Source: Ridgeia piscesae
Taxonomy: Eukaryota > Annelida > Polychaeta > Sabellida > Siboglinidae
NCBI GenBank assembly: GCA_025642075.2
Contig: JAODUO010000124.1
Span: forward strand, 347,501-411,500
Length of the DNA: 64,000 bases
Direction: 5' to 3'
Shown: one piece after another, positions 1 to 12,639 of the stretch
Layout: every line of letters begins with the position of its first letter
Position numbering within the stretch: position 1 is the stretch's first letter
The notes under the pieces: model-generated
What the model was told of the DNA's origin: nothing
The model's input: the letters and a program-made list of their open reading frames with translations, nothing else
Databases searched by the model: none
Program-made: the position numbers and the translations under genes

Positions 1-364
1 GTGCGACACAACACAAAACATGTTATAGAACATATGCCGCAAGGTGTTAGGTAACTATTAACTATCCTGTGGTAATTAGTTGGAAGAGTTGTTTGGACTT
101 GTCTCCAATAAATGATAAATATCATGACGGGATTCACGTCCACGACCACAGTCGGAGAATAAACACACGTAGACTGGTAGTCTTAGTTCTAGGCAGATGT
201 TAAGCTTCCAATCATTGCAAATGTATCCTTTCCGTTTTAATTTCACTTCCCTAAATTGCCTACGAAAGTTTCTCAGCATCAAGGACACATAATTACGCGA
301 ATCCATATGGGCACCTGTTAGACTTTAGAACATATAAAACCGAACAACAATGTTATTAGTTTTT
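1..364. other. No recognised feature
   Basis: AT-rich sequence with only short open frames and no recognisable domain or repeat. It leads into the first copy of a dispersed repeat. Confidence 0.5.
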
Positions 365-1740
365 ATCGCCATCTGGCGAATGAATTTCGCACCGTCCTAC
401 AGTTGATGCACTAGAGGCGGATGATTCTGGAACAAAGCATTCGACGAAAACGCGCGCGAACAAGCACTGGAGAAGTCTTGATCTGATACGGAAATCGGTA
501 TATCGTTCATTATGCGATGTAATTCCTGACGTGTCTTGTGTTAAGGTGAGCGGACTAAGTGACATATTACCTGACATACCTGGAATGTATTAATATGAGT
601 TTTCGGAGTATTTCATTATTTTACGAATGCTGTATTATTGTATAACCGTAGGCGCGGATAGATCATAGTCATAGACATAGTGTAGAGTTGCGAGTGTAGT
701 CAGAGGCGCGGTTAGCGTTAGAGAAGCGCGGGTGGCCGGCTGCCCGGGTTGAATACCCGGCAGGCAAGGTGTAGTTGGTGTTACAACATGCCTCTCTGCA
801 TTAGGGACTGACCTCATAAATCGAAGAACGGCACTTTGTCTTATGCAGAATTCGGACCCACCTCAATTTTGCCATTATAACTGTATCTTTGCCAACATTT
901 GAGACTTGATTTTGTTAATTCAATCAATGAAAACCATCTTGCGCATACTTATGTTTTATAAACAGCGCGTCTTAGCATACTTTTTGAGGTCGAAAAGACA
1001 GAGCGATTTGTGCTAGTCGCAAATGCAGCGGTGCATGTTACTGCGCTGTGGTCTGTGCTGTGGCTGTGCACATGGAATGACTCAATCAGTCAATGAGCGA
1101 TAAACAGTTTCTTTATGCCGACCGCGCTGTGTTTCGATCTCAAAAGTCTGCTAAGACGCGCTGTTTATAAAACATAAATATGCGCAAGATGGTGTTAAAT
1201 GACTGAATTAACAAAATAAAGTATCAAATGTTTGCAAAGGTACAGTTGTGATGGCAAAACTGAGGTGGGTCCGAATTCTGCGTAAGTGCCCGAAAAACCA
1301 CTTTAATCTATATGTCGGTCCCGTCTCAATTATGGACGTAACATAATAACTGGCGCTGACTGACCGAGTCTGAAGACGATGCGTGATGCTGGCTGCGTTG
1401 ACCTTGACATTATCACGGCTAACAACGTTAGAAACATTATGGTATCACATTGTTACGAGCTATGCTATTTGTGTATATAAAAAAGACGAACATCAAGAGT
1501 AGTTATGTATCAAAGGGCTGCTAACAACCGGTGGTAATAAATACAGGCGAACGTCTAGTAATAGCGCCGTTGTGGCGTTACCGTTGGCAATGCCAATGGC
1601 AATGCCCGGCAATGGCGTTCGAATTTCCTTTGGTGCGTCGTATTTTTGCAAAATTAACTGCCCGAATATTGTAAGCAAAAATGCTGCTACCGAGGTGCCT
1701 CTCTCTAAGTCTAAGACTAAGGTCTAAGTCTACTAGACTT
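365..1740 (+). repeat. Dispersed repeat, copy 1 (interrupted)
   Basis: This matches two other stretches of the window, near 16793-17560 and 21309-21930. The shared core starts at a CGCCATCTGGCGA motif, followed by a GCGCTAGAGGCGGAT-like stretch and a CGAAAACGCGCGCGAA box. About 300 nt later comes a TTGACCTTGACATT box (here near 1399). Here the copy is split by about 700 bp of other sequence that includes the long-inverted-repeat element at 826-1292. The end of the copy (about 1690-1790) is a degenerate CTAAGTCTAAG-type repeat, as in copy 2. No coding potential is seen, so it is probably a non-autonomous mobile element. The ends are approximate. Confidence 0.7.
826..1292. mobile_element. MITE-like element with ~155-bp inverted repeats
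   Basis: The left arm (about 845-1001) begins with GCAGAATTCGGACCCACCTC. The right arm (about 1131-1283) is its reverse complement with a few mismatches and ends in GAGGTGGGTCCGAATTCTGC. Both arms also share the GCGCAAGATGGT and ATAAACAGCGCGTCTTAGCA segments as complements. The spacer is ~130 bp. The arms may extend to a GGCACTT/AAGTGCC pair at 826/1292. There is no transposase, so this is a non-autonomous fold-back or MITE nested inside an older repeat. Confidence 0.75.
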
Positions 1741-1800
1741 AGTGTCTTGGACTTGGGCGAAGGTCTTGGCTTAGTCTTAGGCTTAGCCTTTGTTTAATTT

Positions 1801-2635
1801 GAGCGACGTCTTGCAGACCTCTCCGAAGCTCTTTTGTTTATGTAGCATTATGTACTTTATAATTTTTAAATTTAAGATTGCGACTATAAAATGTTAATTG
1901 AAAACGTTTAATCGTGATGCCAGTCTCCTAGTAAAGTAATTAAATCTAAGGCGCTAGTCGCAGTAAGTGATTTTAGCACATCTTTATAGATTATTACATG
2001 AATTATAATATGTTACGATGAATAAAAAAACGGTCTAAATATTCTATCAGTGTTGAGTATCATCTACATATTGTGTTTAAGGTATTACAATGTCGCAACA
2101 ATGCCTTCATGGAAACCTGGCGCCTTGCCAAATATTGCAGTGTCTAAACATTGTAACTTTTTATTTTAAGGGAAATGGTATTTTACCAATCGGTGATGTT
2201 CTCCAACCTGTACGTAAACAAATTTACCCGCAAACTTGTATCTAATTATTAATAGATACCAATCGCTTACACCCATATCTTGGCCAAAGTCCCAAAACAT
2301 GTACTATGTCCCATAAACGGTCCAATGTATTACATATTACTATTGTTGACAGTCACTCGAAGTGAAATGTGATTTTCATCGCGTATCCAGCATCATAGAA
2401 ATTAAATTACAACACACTTATACAGTGCGTACAATTTGATAAGTTTTAGTTAAATATGAAGTTAACAACATTGTGTAATCATTTCGTGTGCATGCCATTG
2501 AATAAGAATTTATAGTTATACAATTTAATCTCACTTGGAATCATTGTTTATCATCGTCATTACTATGGTCATAGGTTTCGAACACTGCTAAACTTTTTTC
2601 GAACGGCCTATTTTTGGTTGTGGACTCATTGTTGT
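1801..2635. other. No recognised feature
   Basis: AT-rich sequence with no open frame of note, no clear tandem structure and no match to other parts of the window that I could see. Confidence 0.4.
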
Positions 2636-5452
2636 GACCCCGATCAGTTGTCTTTATAAATGCTAACTAACCCCGATCAGTTGTCTTTATAAATGCCAAA
2701 TAACCCCGATCAGTCGTCTTTATAAATGCCAACTAACCCCATCAGTTGTCTTTATCAATGCCAACTAACCCCGATCAGTTGTCTTTATCAATGCCAACGA
2801 ACCCCATCAGTTGTCTTTATCAATGCTAACTAACCCTGATCAGTTGTCTTTATCAATGCCAGCTAACCCCGATCAGTTGTCTTTATAAATGCCAATTAAC
2901 CCCATCAGTTGTCTTTATCAATGCTAACTAACCCCGATCAGTTGTCTCTATCAATGCTAACTAACCCCGATCAGTTGTCTTTATAAATGCCAACTAACCC
3001 CGATCAGTTGTCTTTATCAATGCCAACTAACCCCGATCAGTTGTCTTTATCAATGCCAACTAACCCCGATCAGTTGTCTTTATCAATGCCAACTAACCCC
3101 ATCAGTTGTCTTTATCAATGCCAACTAACCCCGATCAGTTGTCTTTATCAGTGCCAACTAACCCGATCAGTTGTCTTTATCAATGCCAACTAACCCCGAT
3201 CAGTTGTCTTTATCAATGCCAACTAACCCGATCAGTTGTCTTTATCAATGCCAACTAACCCGATCAGTTGTCTTTATCAATGCCAACTAACCCCGATCAG
3301 TTGTCTTTAATAATCCCGACAGTGTCTTAACCCACCAAGTTGTCTTTATCAATGCCAACTAACCCCGATCAGTTGTCTTTATCAAGCCAACTAACCCCGA
3401 TCAGTTGTCTTTATCAATGCCAACTAACCCGATCAGTTGTCTTTATCAATGCCAACTAACCCGATCAGTTGTCTTTATCAATGCCAACTAACCCCGATCA
3501 GTTGTCTTTATCAATGCCAACTAACCCCGATCAGTTGTCTTTATCAATGCCAACTAACCCCGATCAGTTGTCTTTATCAATGCCAACTAACCCGATCAGT
3601 TGTCTTTATCAATGCCAACTAACCCGATCAGTTGTCTTTATCAATGCCAACTAACCCCGATCAGTTGTCTTTATAATGCCAACTAACCCCATCAGTTGTC
3701 TTTATCAATGCCAACTAACCCCATCAGTTGTCTTTATCAATGAACTAACCCCGATCAGTTGTCTTTATAATGCCAACTAACCCATCAGTTGTCTTTATCA
3801 ATGCCAACTAACCCGATCATGTTATCAATGCCAACTAACCCATCAGTTGTTTAATCAATGCCAACTAACCCCGATCAGTTGTCTTTATCAATGCCAACTA
3901 ACCCCACAGTTGCTTTATCAATGCCAACTAACCCCGATCAGTTGTCTTTATCAATGCCAACTAACCCCGATCAGTTGTCTTTATCAATGCCAACTAACCC
4001 CGATCAGTTGTCTTTATCAATGCCAACTAACCCGATCAGTTGCTTTATCATGCCAACTAACCCGATCAGTTGTCTTTATCATGCCAACTAACCCGATCAG
4101 TTGTCTTTATCAATGCCAACTAACCCGATCAGTTGTCTTTATCAATGCCAACTAACCCCATCAGTTGTCTTTATAATGCCAACTAACCCCGATCAGTTGT
4201 CTTTATCAATGCCAACTAACCCCATCAGTTGTCTTTATCAATGCCAACTAACCCGATCAGTTGTCTTTATCATGCAACTAACCCGATCAGTTGCTTTATC
4301 ATGCCAACTAACCCATCAGTTGTCTTTATATGCAATTAACCCCGATCATTTCTTTATCAATGCCAACTAACCCCGATCAGTTGTCTTTATCAATGCCAAC
4401 TAACCCCGATCAGTTGTCTTTATCAATGCCAACTAACCCCGATCAGTTGTCTTTATCAATGCCAACTAACCCCGATCAGTTGTCTTTATCAATGCCAACT
4501 AACCCCGATCAGTTGTCTTTATCAATGCCAACTAACCCCGATCAGTTGTCTTTATCAATGCCAACTAACCCCGATCAGTTGTCTTTATCAATGCCAACTA
4601 ACCCGATCAGTTGTCTTTATCAATGCCAACTAACCCCGATCAGTTGTCTTTATCAATGCCACTAACCCCGATCAGTTGTCTTTATCAATGCCAACTAACC
4701 CCGATCAGTTGTCTTTATCAATGCCAACTAACCCCATCAGTTGTCTTTATCAATGCCAACTAACCCCGATCAGTTGTCTTTATCAATGCCAACTAACCCC
4801 GATCAGTTGTCTTTATCAATGCCAACTAACCCCGATCAGTTGTCTTTATCAGTGCCAACTAACCCCGATCAGTTGTCTTTATCAATGCCAACTAACCCCG
4901 ATCAGTTAGCTTTATCAGTGCCAACTAAACCCAATCAGTTGTCTTTATGAGTGTCAATTAACCCCGATCATTCATCTTTATCAATGCCAACTAACCCCGA
5001 TCAGTTGTCTTTATCAAGGCCAACTAAGCCCGATCCGTTGTCTTTATCAATGCCAGCTAACCCCGATCAGTTGGCTTTATCAGTGCCAACTAAACCCAAT
5101 CAGTTGTCTTTATCAATGCCAACTAACCCCGATCAGTTGTCTTTATCAATGCATGCAACTAACCCCGATCAGTTGTCTTCATTATAATGCCACCTAACCC
5201 CGATCAGTTGTCTTTATCAATGCCAACTAACCGCGATCAGTTGTGTTAATCAATGCCAATTAAACCCTATCAGTTGTCTTAATCAATGCCACCTAACCCC
5301 GATCAGTTGTCTTTATCAATGCCAACTAACACCGATCAGTTGTCTTTATCAATGCCAACTAACCCTATCAGTTGTCTTTATCAATGCCAACTAACCCCGA
5401 TAAGTTGTTTTTATCAATGCCAACTAACCCCGATCAGTTGTCTATATACCAT
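2636..5452. repeat. Minisatellite, 33-bp unit, ~85 copies
   Basis: Head-to-tail repeat of a 33-bp unit. Its parts are ACCCCGATCAG, TTGTCTTTATCA and ATGCCAACTA. The first ~350 bp use variants such as ATAAATGC, and the last ~500 bp are more diverged (ATCAGTTAGC, AAACCCAATC). The centre, roughly 3130-4340, contains many 31- and 32-bp units lacking one C, a G or an A. Because 33 is a multiple of three, the array opens frames of 11-residue repeats (MPTNPDQLSLS and others). These break at every odd-length unit, so I do not call a gene. Confidence 0.95.
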
Positions 5453-6060
5453 ATTGCCTGAACATTGACTTATAATACAGCATTACCTGTGTACATTTGT
5501 AATGACGCCTGTTACACCAATGTATACGATCGAATATGCATAAATTATGTCGAATGTGATTTTAGTTACCTGTTTATATAAATCTAGGTGCTTGTTTATT
5601 TTTGGTTTGAATTGCATAATTATTATAAGTTTACTGTTTTGTTTGTACAGGTAATATTATTTTCACTAGACCACATTAGCTGTACACCTGTATATGTACA
5701 GCTAATGTGGTTTATAGTGAAAATGGTTGCGGTGCCCTCGCGTATATAAACTTTCAGCCAATGGGCGGCCACTAGCTGACCTTTTATGAATTACGACTTA
5801 GTTTTAAATGAAGATTAATTACGTCAGTGTTTCTTGGTGTGTCCGGGAAACACTACTTGTTTATACTTGATTCCTATCATACGGCAACAAGCTGCCGCGC
5901 AAGTTTGATTGAACAGCCGAGAGCGACCGCGTTACCAACTGTGACATAACTTTCTAACCGTAACCAAACAGCGTCGAACCCAGTCTAACTACAAGTCCAA
6001 TCAATCATATATCCATGCCCATATGGTAGAACTGTGACTAATTTACAATTTTTACAACTT
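5453..6060. other. Intergenic, with one hairpin and a TATA-like motif
   Basis: Apart from the hairpin listed separately, only a TATATAAA motif (about 5743-5750) followed by CCAAT-containing sequence is visible. No convincing coding exon follows it, so it is not called as a promoter. Confidence 0.35.
5658..5725. repeat. Long hairpin (16-bp perfect plus 9-bp outer stem)
   Basis: CCACATTAGCTGTACA (about 5671-5686) is followed after a short CCTGTATA loop by its exact complement TGTACAGCTAATGTGG. After a small internal loop the outer stem TTTTCACTA/TAGTGAAAA continues the pairing. It could be the remnant of a small palindromic transposon or a structured RNA. Nothing nearby decides which. Confidence 0.75.
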
Positions 6061-6781
6061 ATATTTGTATGAGAAGTTTTATAAATTTGCTTTATATTTG
6101 TGTTATGTCTGCTTTATGCCTCATAAACAGATCTATACCAGTTTTAATATGTACAGGTTCATAATTAAGACAAACAAGCAAAACTCCCTGAAAATATATA
6201 CTGATAAGCATAGATATCTAATATTTACACACATTACCAACAACAGGTACATGTTTAACTCAAAATCAGTGCTTGAAAACCCGTTCGCAAATGATTTACT
6301 GATAGGTTTTGGGTACCTATGGGTCCCCATTGTTCTTGAGAAGAAAACATGGAAGGATATTGAGAGTTACTTGGTATTTATGCCTTTGGATTATTTTATG
6401 CCTGGTAAACATTTCATAACGTTATCTTCTAATCCATATTGACCTCTTAGGGTCGGAAATTTGCTAATTTTAAAGAAATACATTTGAGTATGTGTATATT
6501 CATAATTAAGACCGTTAGGCATGTCATATTGCTCTGATAGTACACACTGTTATGCATATATAGCAAATTGACAGAACAGTTCATTGAACCATTATTTAGC
6601 TTGCAATCAGTGACTGAAAACCCTCTCGTATATCACAAGCAATTTATTAAAAACAATTTGGGCACCCAGACGTATGCCATTTTTGTTGTGAAGGAATCTC
6701 GGAAGGATTTTGAGACTTACTAGTTATTTGAGTTATAGGAATGAGCTTACACCTAGAAAAGGTTTTGTGCCAATACAAGCT

Positions 6782-8283
6782 ACGCCTCATCGACTTTTTT
6801 GGGTCGGAAGTCGGTCATTATTTAAGAAATATAATAACACCATTTTTGCATATGTACAGATTCATAATTAAGGCAAAAAGACATGCCACATTTCTCAGAG
6901 TTGCACATTTGTATATTTAGATACCAAATATGTACAATTTGTGTCTAAGGTAATGTATTTTGCTCACAATCAGGGTCTGAAAATCGTCACGCGCGTGATA
7001 TGTTCAATAACTTATTATGTTTATCAACTTCCTGCACATTAACCCATACACTGTATTTATGTTCTAATTGTAGTTATGTAATCACTATATTATAGAGAAC
7101 AACTACATGTAATTTCACTGACACAGGCTAAATAGTGCAGAAGATATTGACTAGTGAAATGTGAATAAATGTATTTATTTTTAACAAGCTGTCGAAAAAC
7201 GTCCTAGTCCCAAATTTCAAATTGCCGTAACCTGGACACTATTTAAGTTAGAACGCTCAAACTTTGGATTCTTGCTAATTTTACCAAAGGCGCTCACCAT
7301 ACTGATCTATTCAAAATCTAATTGATAACAGCAACCAATTTCTGGAATGTTGGTTGCGTTCATTCGGAATGACCCATTAGCACGCTGGGTAGACCTATGG
7401 ACTTTCGAGTAAGATAACCCGGGTTCCAATCCTGTATGCCATGTCAAACCATGGGCACGGTTTCTGACAGTACATTGATCCAGTTCATTCATCTGTATGA
7501 ATGAATATATGGTATAGGCAGTGGGGGATATTTGTGTACTAAATCTCTTGCAGCATTTGCAGCATAACTTGATGGTTCCCAGAGGTGTTCAATTAACAGG
7601 GATCAAATTGTAAAGAGATTTGACCCATCCTGAGAATTGGATATATTATATAAAATAACTTTCTAGTTTTTACCATAAATGGCAACATGTCGCAACTGCC
7701 ATATGGGTCATTTCGTGTGAACGCAACCAATGGGGTTGCTGTCATGTCTTAGATTTTTGAATAGATCAGTATGGTGAGAACCTTTGGTAAGATTAACAAG
7801 AATCAAAAATTTGAGCGTTCTATCTGAAATAGGTTTCAAGTTACAGTAGTTTGAAATGTGAGACTTAGACGTTTTCCGACAGCTTGTTAAAAATAAATAA
7901 TGTTATTCACATTTCACTAGTCAATATCTTCTGCACTTTGTAACCTGTGTCAATAACATTGTATGGAGTTGTTCTCTATAATATAAAGATTACATAACTA
8001 CAATTATAAAATAAATGCAATGTATGGCTAATCTGCAGGAAGTGCATAAACATCATGATTTATTCAAAATATCACTCGCGGTAGGGTTTTTAGACCCTGA
8101 TTGTGAGCAAAATACACACACTAGACCCAAATTGTACATATTTGGTACCAAAACATAAATATGTGCAAATCTGATAAATATGGCAAGTATGGCTGCCTTA
8201 ATTATGAATCTATGCATGTGCAAATATGGTACGTTATTATATTTCTTTTAAAATGACCAACTTCCGACCCAAAAAGCTCAATG
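6782..8283. mobile_element. Fold-back (inverted duplication), ~590-bp arms
   Basis: The left arm (6782-7379) reads GGGTCGGAAGTCGGTCATT, then TCACAATCAGGGTCTGAAAA, then AACAAGCTGTCGAAAAACGT, then GGAATGACCCAT. The right arm (7697-8283) is its reverse complement with substitutions and small indels, ending at CCAACTTCCGACCC. The central ~315 bp is occupied by a SINE. A third, direct copy of the arm lies at about 9595-10190. No protein-coding capacity is seen. Confidence 0.8.
7376..7690 (+). mobile_element. tRNA-derived SINE
   Basis: The head looks like an RNA polymerase III promoter. TAGCACGCTGGGTAGA resembles an A box and GGTTCCAATCC fits the B-box consensus, about 40 nt apart. A ~240-nt body follows, ending in an AT-rich ATATTATATAAAATAA tail. 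It sits exactly between the arms of the fold-back element, directly after GACCCAT. It is a SINE rather than a tRNA gene because the acceptor stem is not restored and a long body follows. Exact ends are uncertain. Confidence 0.65.
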
Positions 8284-9379
8284 CTGATTAGAAGGTATTT
8301 TTATCAAACTTTTACCAGGCATACACCAGTCCAAAGACAAAGTAACAAGTAACTCTCAATATCATTCCATGCTTCCTTCTCAAGAAGAATGGGGACCCAT
8401 TGATATAACATTTTAAATAAGTTGTTTATGATATACGAGAGGGTTTTCAGACATTGATTGCAAGCTAAATATAAATGGTTCAGTGAACTGTTGTGTGTAT
8501 TTGATATAATATATGCATATCATTGTGTATTATCAGAGCAATATGACATGCCTGATGGTCTTAATTATGAATCTACATATATCCAAATGACCTACATTTT
8601 TATATTTCTTTACAATTAGCAAACTTCCGACCCTAAAAGGCCCCATGCTTCAAGCAAAACCCCCTACGAATGTATACTGATATGCATAGATATGCAATAT
8701 TTACAAATATTACCAATAACATTATTGTTTAACCCAAGGTCAGTGTTTGAAACCCGCTCGCAAGTGATTTATTGATACTTTTTCTGTATCTATGGGGACC
8801 CATTCTTCTTGACAAGGAAGCATGGAAGGATATTGAGGGTTATTTATTACTTAGTCTTTGGACTGGTTTATGCTTGGTAAAAGTGTGATAACAATACCTT
8901 ATAATCCACATTGACCTCATAGGGTTGGAAGTTTGCTAATTTTAAAGAAATATTAAATGTAGGACATTTGGGTATGTATAAATTCATAATTAAGACAGTC
9001 AAACAAGTCATATTACTCTGATAATACATAATGTTGAGCATATCTATCAAATATTCACAACATTACATTTAATCATACATTTTTAGCTTGCAATCACTAT
9101 GAAAACCCTCTCGTATATCACAAGCAAACAAGTTGTATCAATGGGACCCGATTCTTCTTGAGAAGGAAGCATGGAAGGATATTGAGAGTTACTTGTTATT
9201 TTGTCTTAGAATTGGTTTATGCCTGGTACAAATTTGATAACAATACCTTCTAATCTACATTGACCGGAAGTCGGTCGGAAGTTTGCTAATTTTAATAAAA
9301 TATATGATGTTTGGGTATGTGTAGATTCATAACTAAGATAGTCAGGCATGCCATATTTGCTTTGATAATACACATTTAA

Positions 9380-9382
<3 letters not shown>

Positions 9383-9459
<77 letters not shown>
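9383..9459. repeat. (TA)n microsatellite
   Basis: Pure AT dinucleotide run of ~77 bp inside the 340-bp repeat cluster, at the same relative place where other units have GCATATATA. Confidence 0.95.
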
Positions 9460-9460
<1 letters not shown>

Positions 9461-10199
9461 CATAATATTTATTATCACAGACGTATGCCATTTTTGTGGT
9501 AAATGAAGCTCGGAAGGATATTGGGACTTACTAGTTATTTTAGTTATAGAAATGAACTAACACCAAGAAAAAGTTTTGTGATAATACAAGCTATGCCTCA
9601 TCGACCTTTTTGGGTCAGAAGTTGGTCATTTTTAAAGAAATATAATAACGTACCATTTTTGCACATGCATAGATTCATAATTAAGGCAGCCATATTTGCC
9701 ATATTTATCAGATTTGCACATATTTATGTTTTGGTACCAAATATGTACAATTTGGGTCTAAAGTGTGTATTTTGCTCACAATCAGGGTCTAAAAACCCTA
9801 CCGCGAGTGATATTTTGAATAAATCATGATGTTTATGCACTTCCTGCAGATTAGCCATACATTGTATTTATTTTATAATTGTAGTTATGTAATCTTTATA
9901 TTATAGAGAACAACTCCATACAATGTTATTGACACAGGTTACAAAGTGCAGAAGATATTGACTAGTGAAATGTGAATAAAATTATTTATTTTTAACAAGC
10001 TGTCGAAAAACGTCTAAATCTCAAATTTCACTACTGTAACTTGAAAACTATTTCAGCTAGAACGCTCAAATTTTGGATTCTTGCTAATCTTACCAAAGGC
10101 TCTCACCAAGCTGATCTATTCAAAAATCTAAGAGATGACTGCAACCAATTTCTGGAATTTTGGTTGCGTTCACTCGGAATGACCCATATATCAACATTT

Positions 10200-12430
10200 T
10201 CTGCACATTACTATAATACACATCTAGATAAGAAAAACACGTCTTAGGCCAGAGCACTGTTAGCATTTATGTTTAGGTGTAGTAAAATATATTAGTAATG
10301 GCACTGTTTGAAGTGTGTGGGAACCAAACTCAACAGGTCCAGCCGGTTGAGCGCTAGCATATATTTGCAGTGAAAATATGTCACTTGGTACGGCGACAGT
10401 TGGTACCATTTTTATTTTTTTAAATGGCTCATGTGCGGCAGTAAATCATGTCTATTTTGGTTAATTGATATGATTAATTGTATAATATTATATTGTATAG
10501 GGGCTTATTAAAAATGTATAAAATAAATCACATTTCACAGTATAGTATATATTGAACTAACCAATGTCATTGCGTGGAATTATTAGCTACAATGTATATA
10601 ATAAAAGCTTGTAATTTGAACATGTATCTAACTAATGGTTAATGTATATCAAACTAACAAAGAAATTTATTTATTATTAACAAATCGCATTCACGGGAGT
10701 ATTTTTATACCTGTATTGTTAATAAAATAACCCATATGTATATATGTTGTACCTATGCATGTCACTGTGTCAATAAGCCTACATAAAAATGTTCAGTCCA
10801 TAATGTCAGTAAACAGTTTGAGTGGTCTGACTAAAATTGTTTTTCAAGTTATGGCAGTTTGAAAAGTTGGACTTTTTTGTGGCGGCTTCTTAAAACTAAA
10901 TAACAGTGAACCTTTGTGGAATTGTTCTGTAAAATACATTGATATAAACTAAATAATGCGCCCATAAATGCAAATAATGGTTGATATATAACAGCCAAAT
11001 ACAGATAATTATTTATTCAACAAATCACTTCAATAGGGTTTTCAAATTTACACAGTGAGCAAAATACATATGTCTTATAACCCAGATGTATATATTTTGT
11101 ATCTATGCATGCCAACTTGTAAATCAGACCAATGATCAATCTGATTGTCTTAATTATAAATATACACATTATGAAACAATTACTAATTATTAAATAATCA
11201 TTGACCAAATTCAGGCCCCAAAAACAAATGAAGTGTTATATAAATTATTACAAAACTCTGTATATGTATGCTAGTCCCTATAACTCAATTAACTAATATA
11301 AACAATATCCTTCTATGCTTTTGTCAACAAAACGTTATTATCTTGTGTGTCCGACATTTATCAAGAACAGACTCACGATTCATGAAAGGGTTTTGACGTA
11401 TTGATTGTGAACTGAATGCACATGCGTTAGTCAATAGTTATATATTCATAATATTCATGCATAACATATGCGTACTATCAACTATATGACTGAATGGTTT
11501 AATTATGAATCTATGCATATTCAAATATGCTACATTAGTGTATTAATTTTAAAGTAATCAACTTCCGACCCCATTTATGTGCGTAAAGAAATCACGGAAG
11601 GCTACTTACTTTAGTTATAGGCACTGACATACAAGTAGAAAAGTGTTCCAACAAGCCATGTGAAGCCGCATTAACGTTGTTGAGTCGGAAGTAAGTCCAG
11701 GTTTTATGAAATATAATAAATTACTATCTCTTCATTATGTGTACGACAACCAGACCTATCATATAGTTCTAATTTGCATATTGGTATGCATAGATGCCAA
11801 ATAAATTTGTCGGGATCATGAGGTTTATGTATATATAGAAGAGTTCCATGAAATGTCATTATCGTTGTTGGAGTAGTTAAAGATTCTTGCTTATCTTGAT
11901 AAAGGCTTTACATTAACTGCCTGAAGATATGAGAGCAACACATGTGTTGTTTGTTGCGTTAACATCCGTAGGTAACACCAAAATTTGCTTCATTCACATA
12001 GGTTAGTCGCTACCGCTAGATGGCGTAAGGTGGTACATGTTTATACTTCACTGCTGGTTCAAATTATAATTTGTAATCCCAATTCTGCATTGATGTTTTT
12101 GACATTAATGTAGTTTTAAGACCAACACATTACTTTATTTGGATTCGCAGAAACCTGTATAAAGTCTACCAGTTACGCCGCTGAAATTGTGTGTTTGTAA
12201 CATTGCTGGCGATAATACAGGCCGATTTTATGTTTCGTGCCGGTACAGTCACCGTACAAAGACACGGGTAGCCCTTAAAAACTGTTGACTAACAGGCCTT
12301 TTAAAACGTTTCTTTATACCCAGAATCGCCCTGGGGGTGAAGACCTCTGAACCTTTCATTGCACGGGAACTAAACGTGTTATCCGATTTGTATAACGATT
12401 GTGATTACTGTTTGTTTTTATAATTGTACA
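10200..12430. other. Intergenic with degenerate 340-bp-family copies
   Basis: Up to ~10.84 kb I see nothing recognisable. From ~10.84 to 12.0 kb there are strongly decayed, mostly inverted copies of the 340-bp family, seen as the inverted TCATAATTAAGAC-like and TGAGCAAAATACATA boxes near 11000-11170 and 11430-11530, and the CCGACCC box at ~11565. No gene is evident. Confidence 0.5.
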
Positions 12431-12432
12431 TA

Positions 12433-12441
12433 GATATTATA

Positions 12442-12511
<70 letters not shown>

Positions 12512-12538
12512 GTATATGTATATGTATATATATATATA
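12433..12538. repeat. (TA)n microsatellite
   Basis: About 105 bp of TA repeats with a few TG interruptions, immediately upstream of the CR1-like LINE. Confidence 0.95.
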
Positions 12539-12639
12539 GTTTATAAATTATGTTTTAATAAAGTATATATATAAATATAAAAAATATAAATAAAGTCTGA
12601 TTTGGCTCCTACAAGCGACAGCTTAATACGAAACGACAC

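Larger units (their letters stand above)
6065..10200. repeat. Cluster of a ~340-bp repeat family, both orientations
   Basis: A recurring box (TTCATAATTAAGACAGTC, then GCATGCCATATTGCTCTGATA, then TTTTGCTCACAATCAGGGTC, then AAACCCTCTCG) appears near 6145, 6500, 6860, 8680, 8985, 9330 and 9665 on the + strand. It is inverted near 8070-8230 and 8440-8600. The intervals are ~305-360 bp. Between the boxes lies a second conserved part (GGAAGGATATTGAGAGTTAC, and GGGTCGGAAGTTTGCTAATTTTAAAGAAATA). Short open frames here are repeat shadows. The units look like decayed tandem or nested copies of one non-coding element. Confidence 0.75.

Noticed and set aside
735..775. GCCCGGGTTGAATACCCGGC as a tRNA T-arm or terminator hairpin
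   Set aside because: Isolated short palindrome without the rest of a tRNA and with no adjacent transcript evidence.
2636..5452. Telomere-like CTAACCCC in each minisatellite unit
   Set aside because: Only one such motif per 33-bp unit. There is no run of TTAGGG or CCCTAA, so it is not telomeric.
2987..5468. Series of open frames with MPTNPDQLSLS-type repeats
   Set aside because: They are translations of the 33-bp minisatellite in different frames, broken at each odd-length unit, without splice context or signal.
5740..5800. TATATAAA plus CCAAT as a gene promoter
   Set aside because: CCAAT lies downstream of the TATA-like box and no plausible first exon follows.
7376..7445. Functional tRNA gene
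   Set aside because: Pol III boxes are good, but arms are degenerate and a SINE body and AT-rich tail follow.
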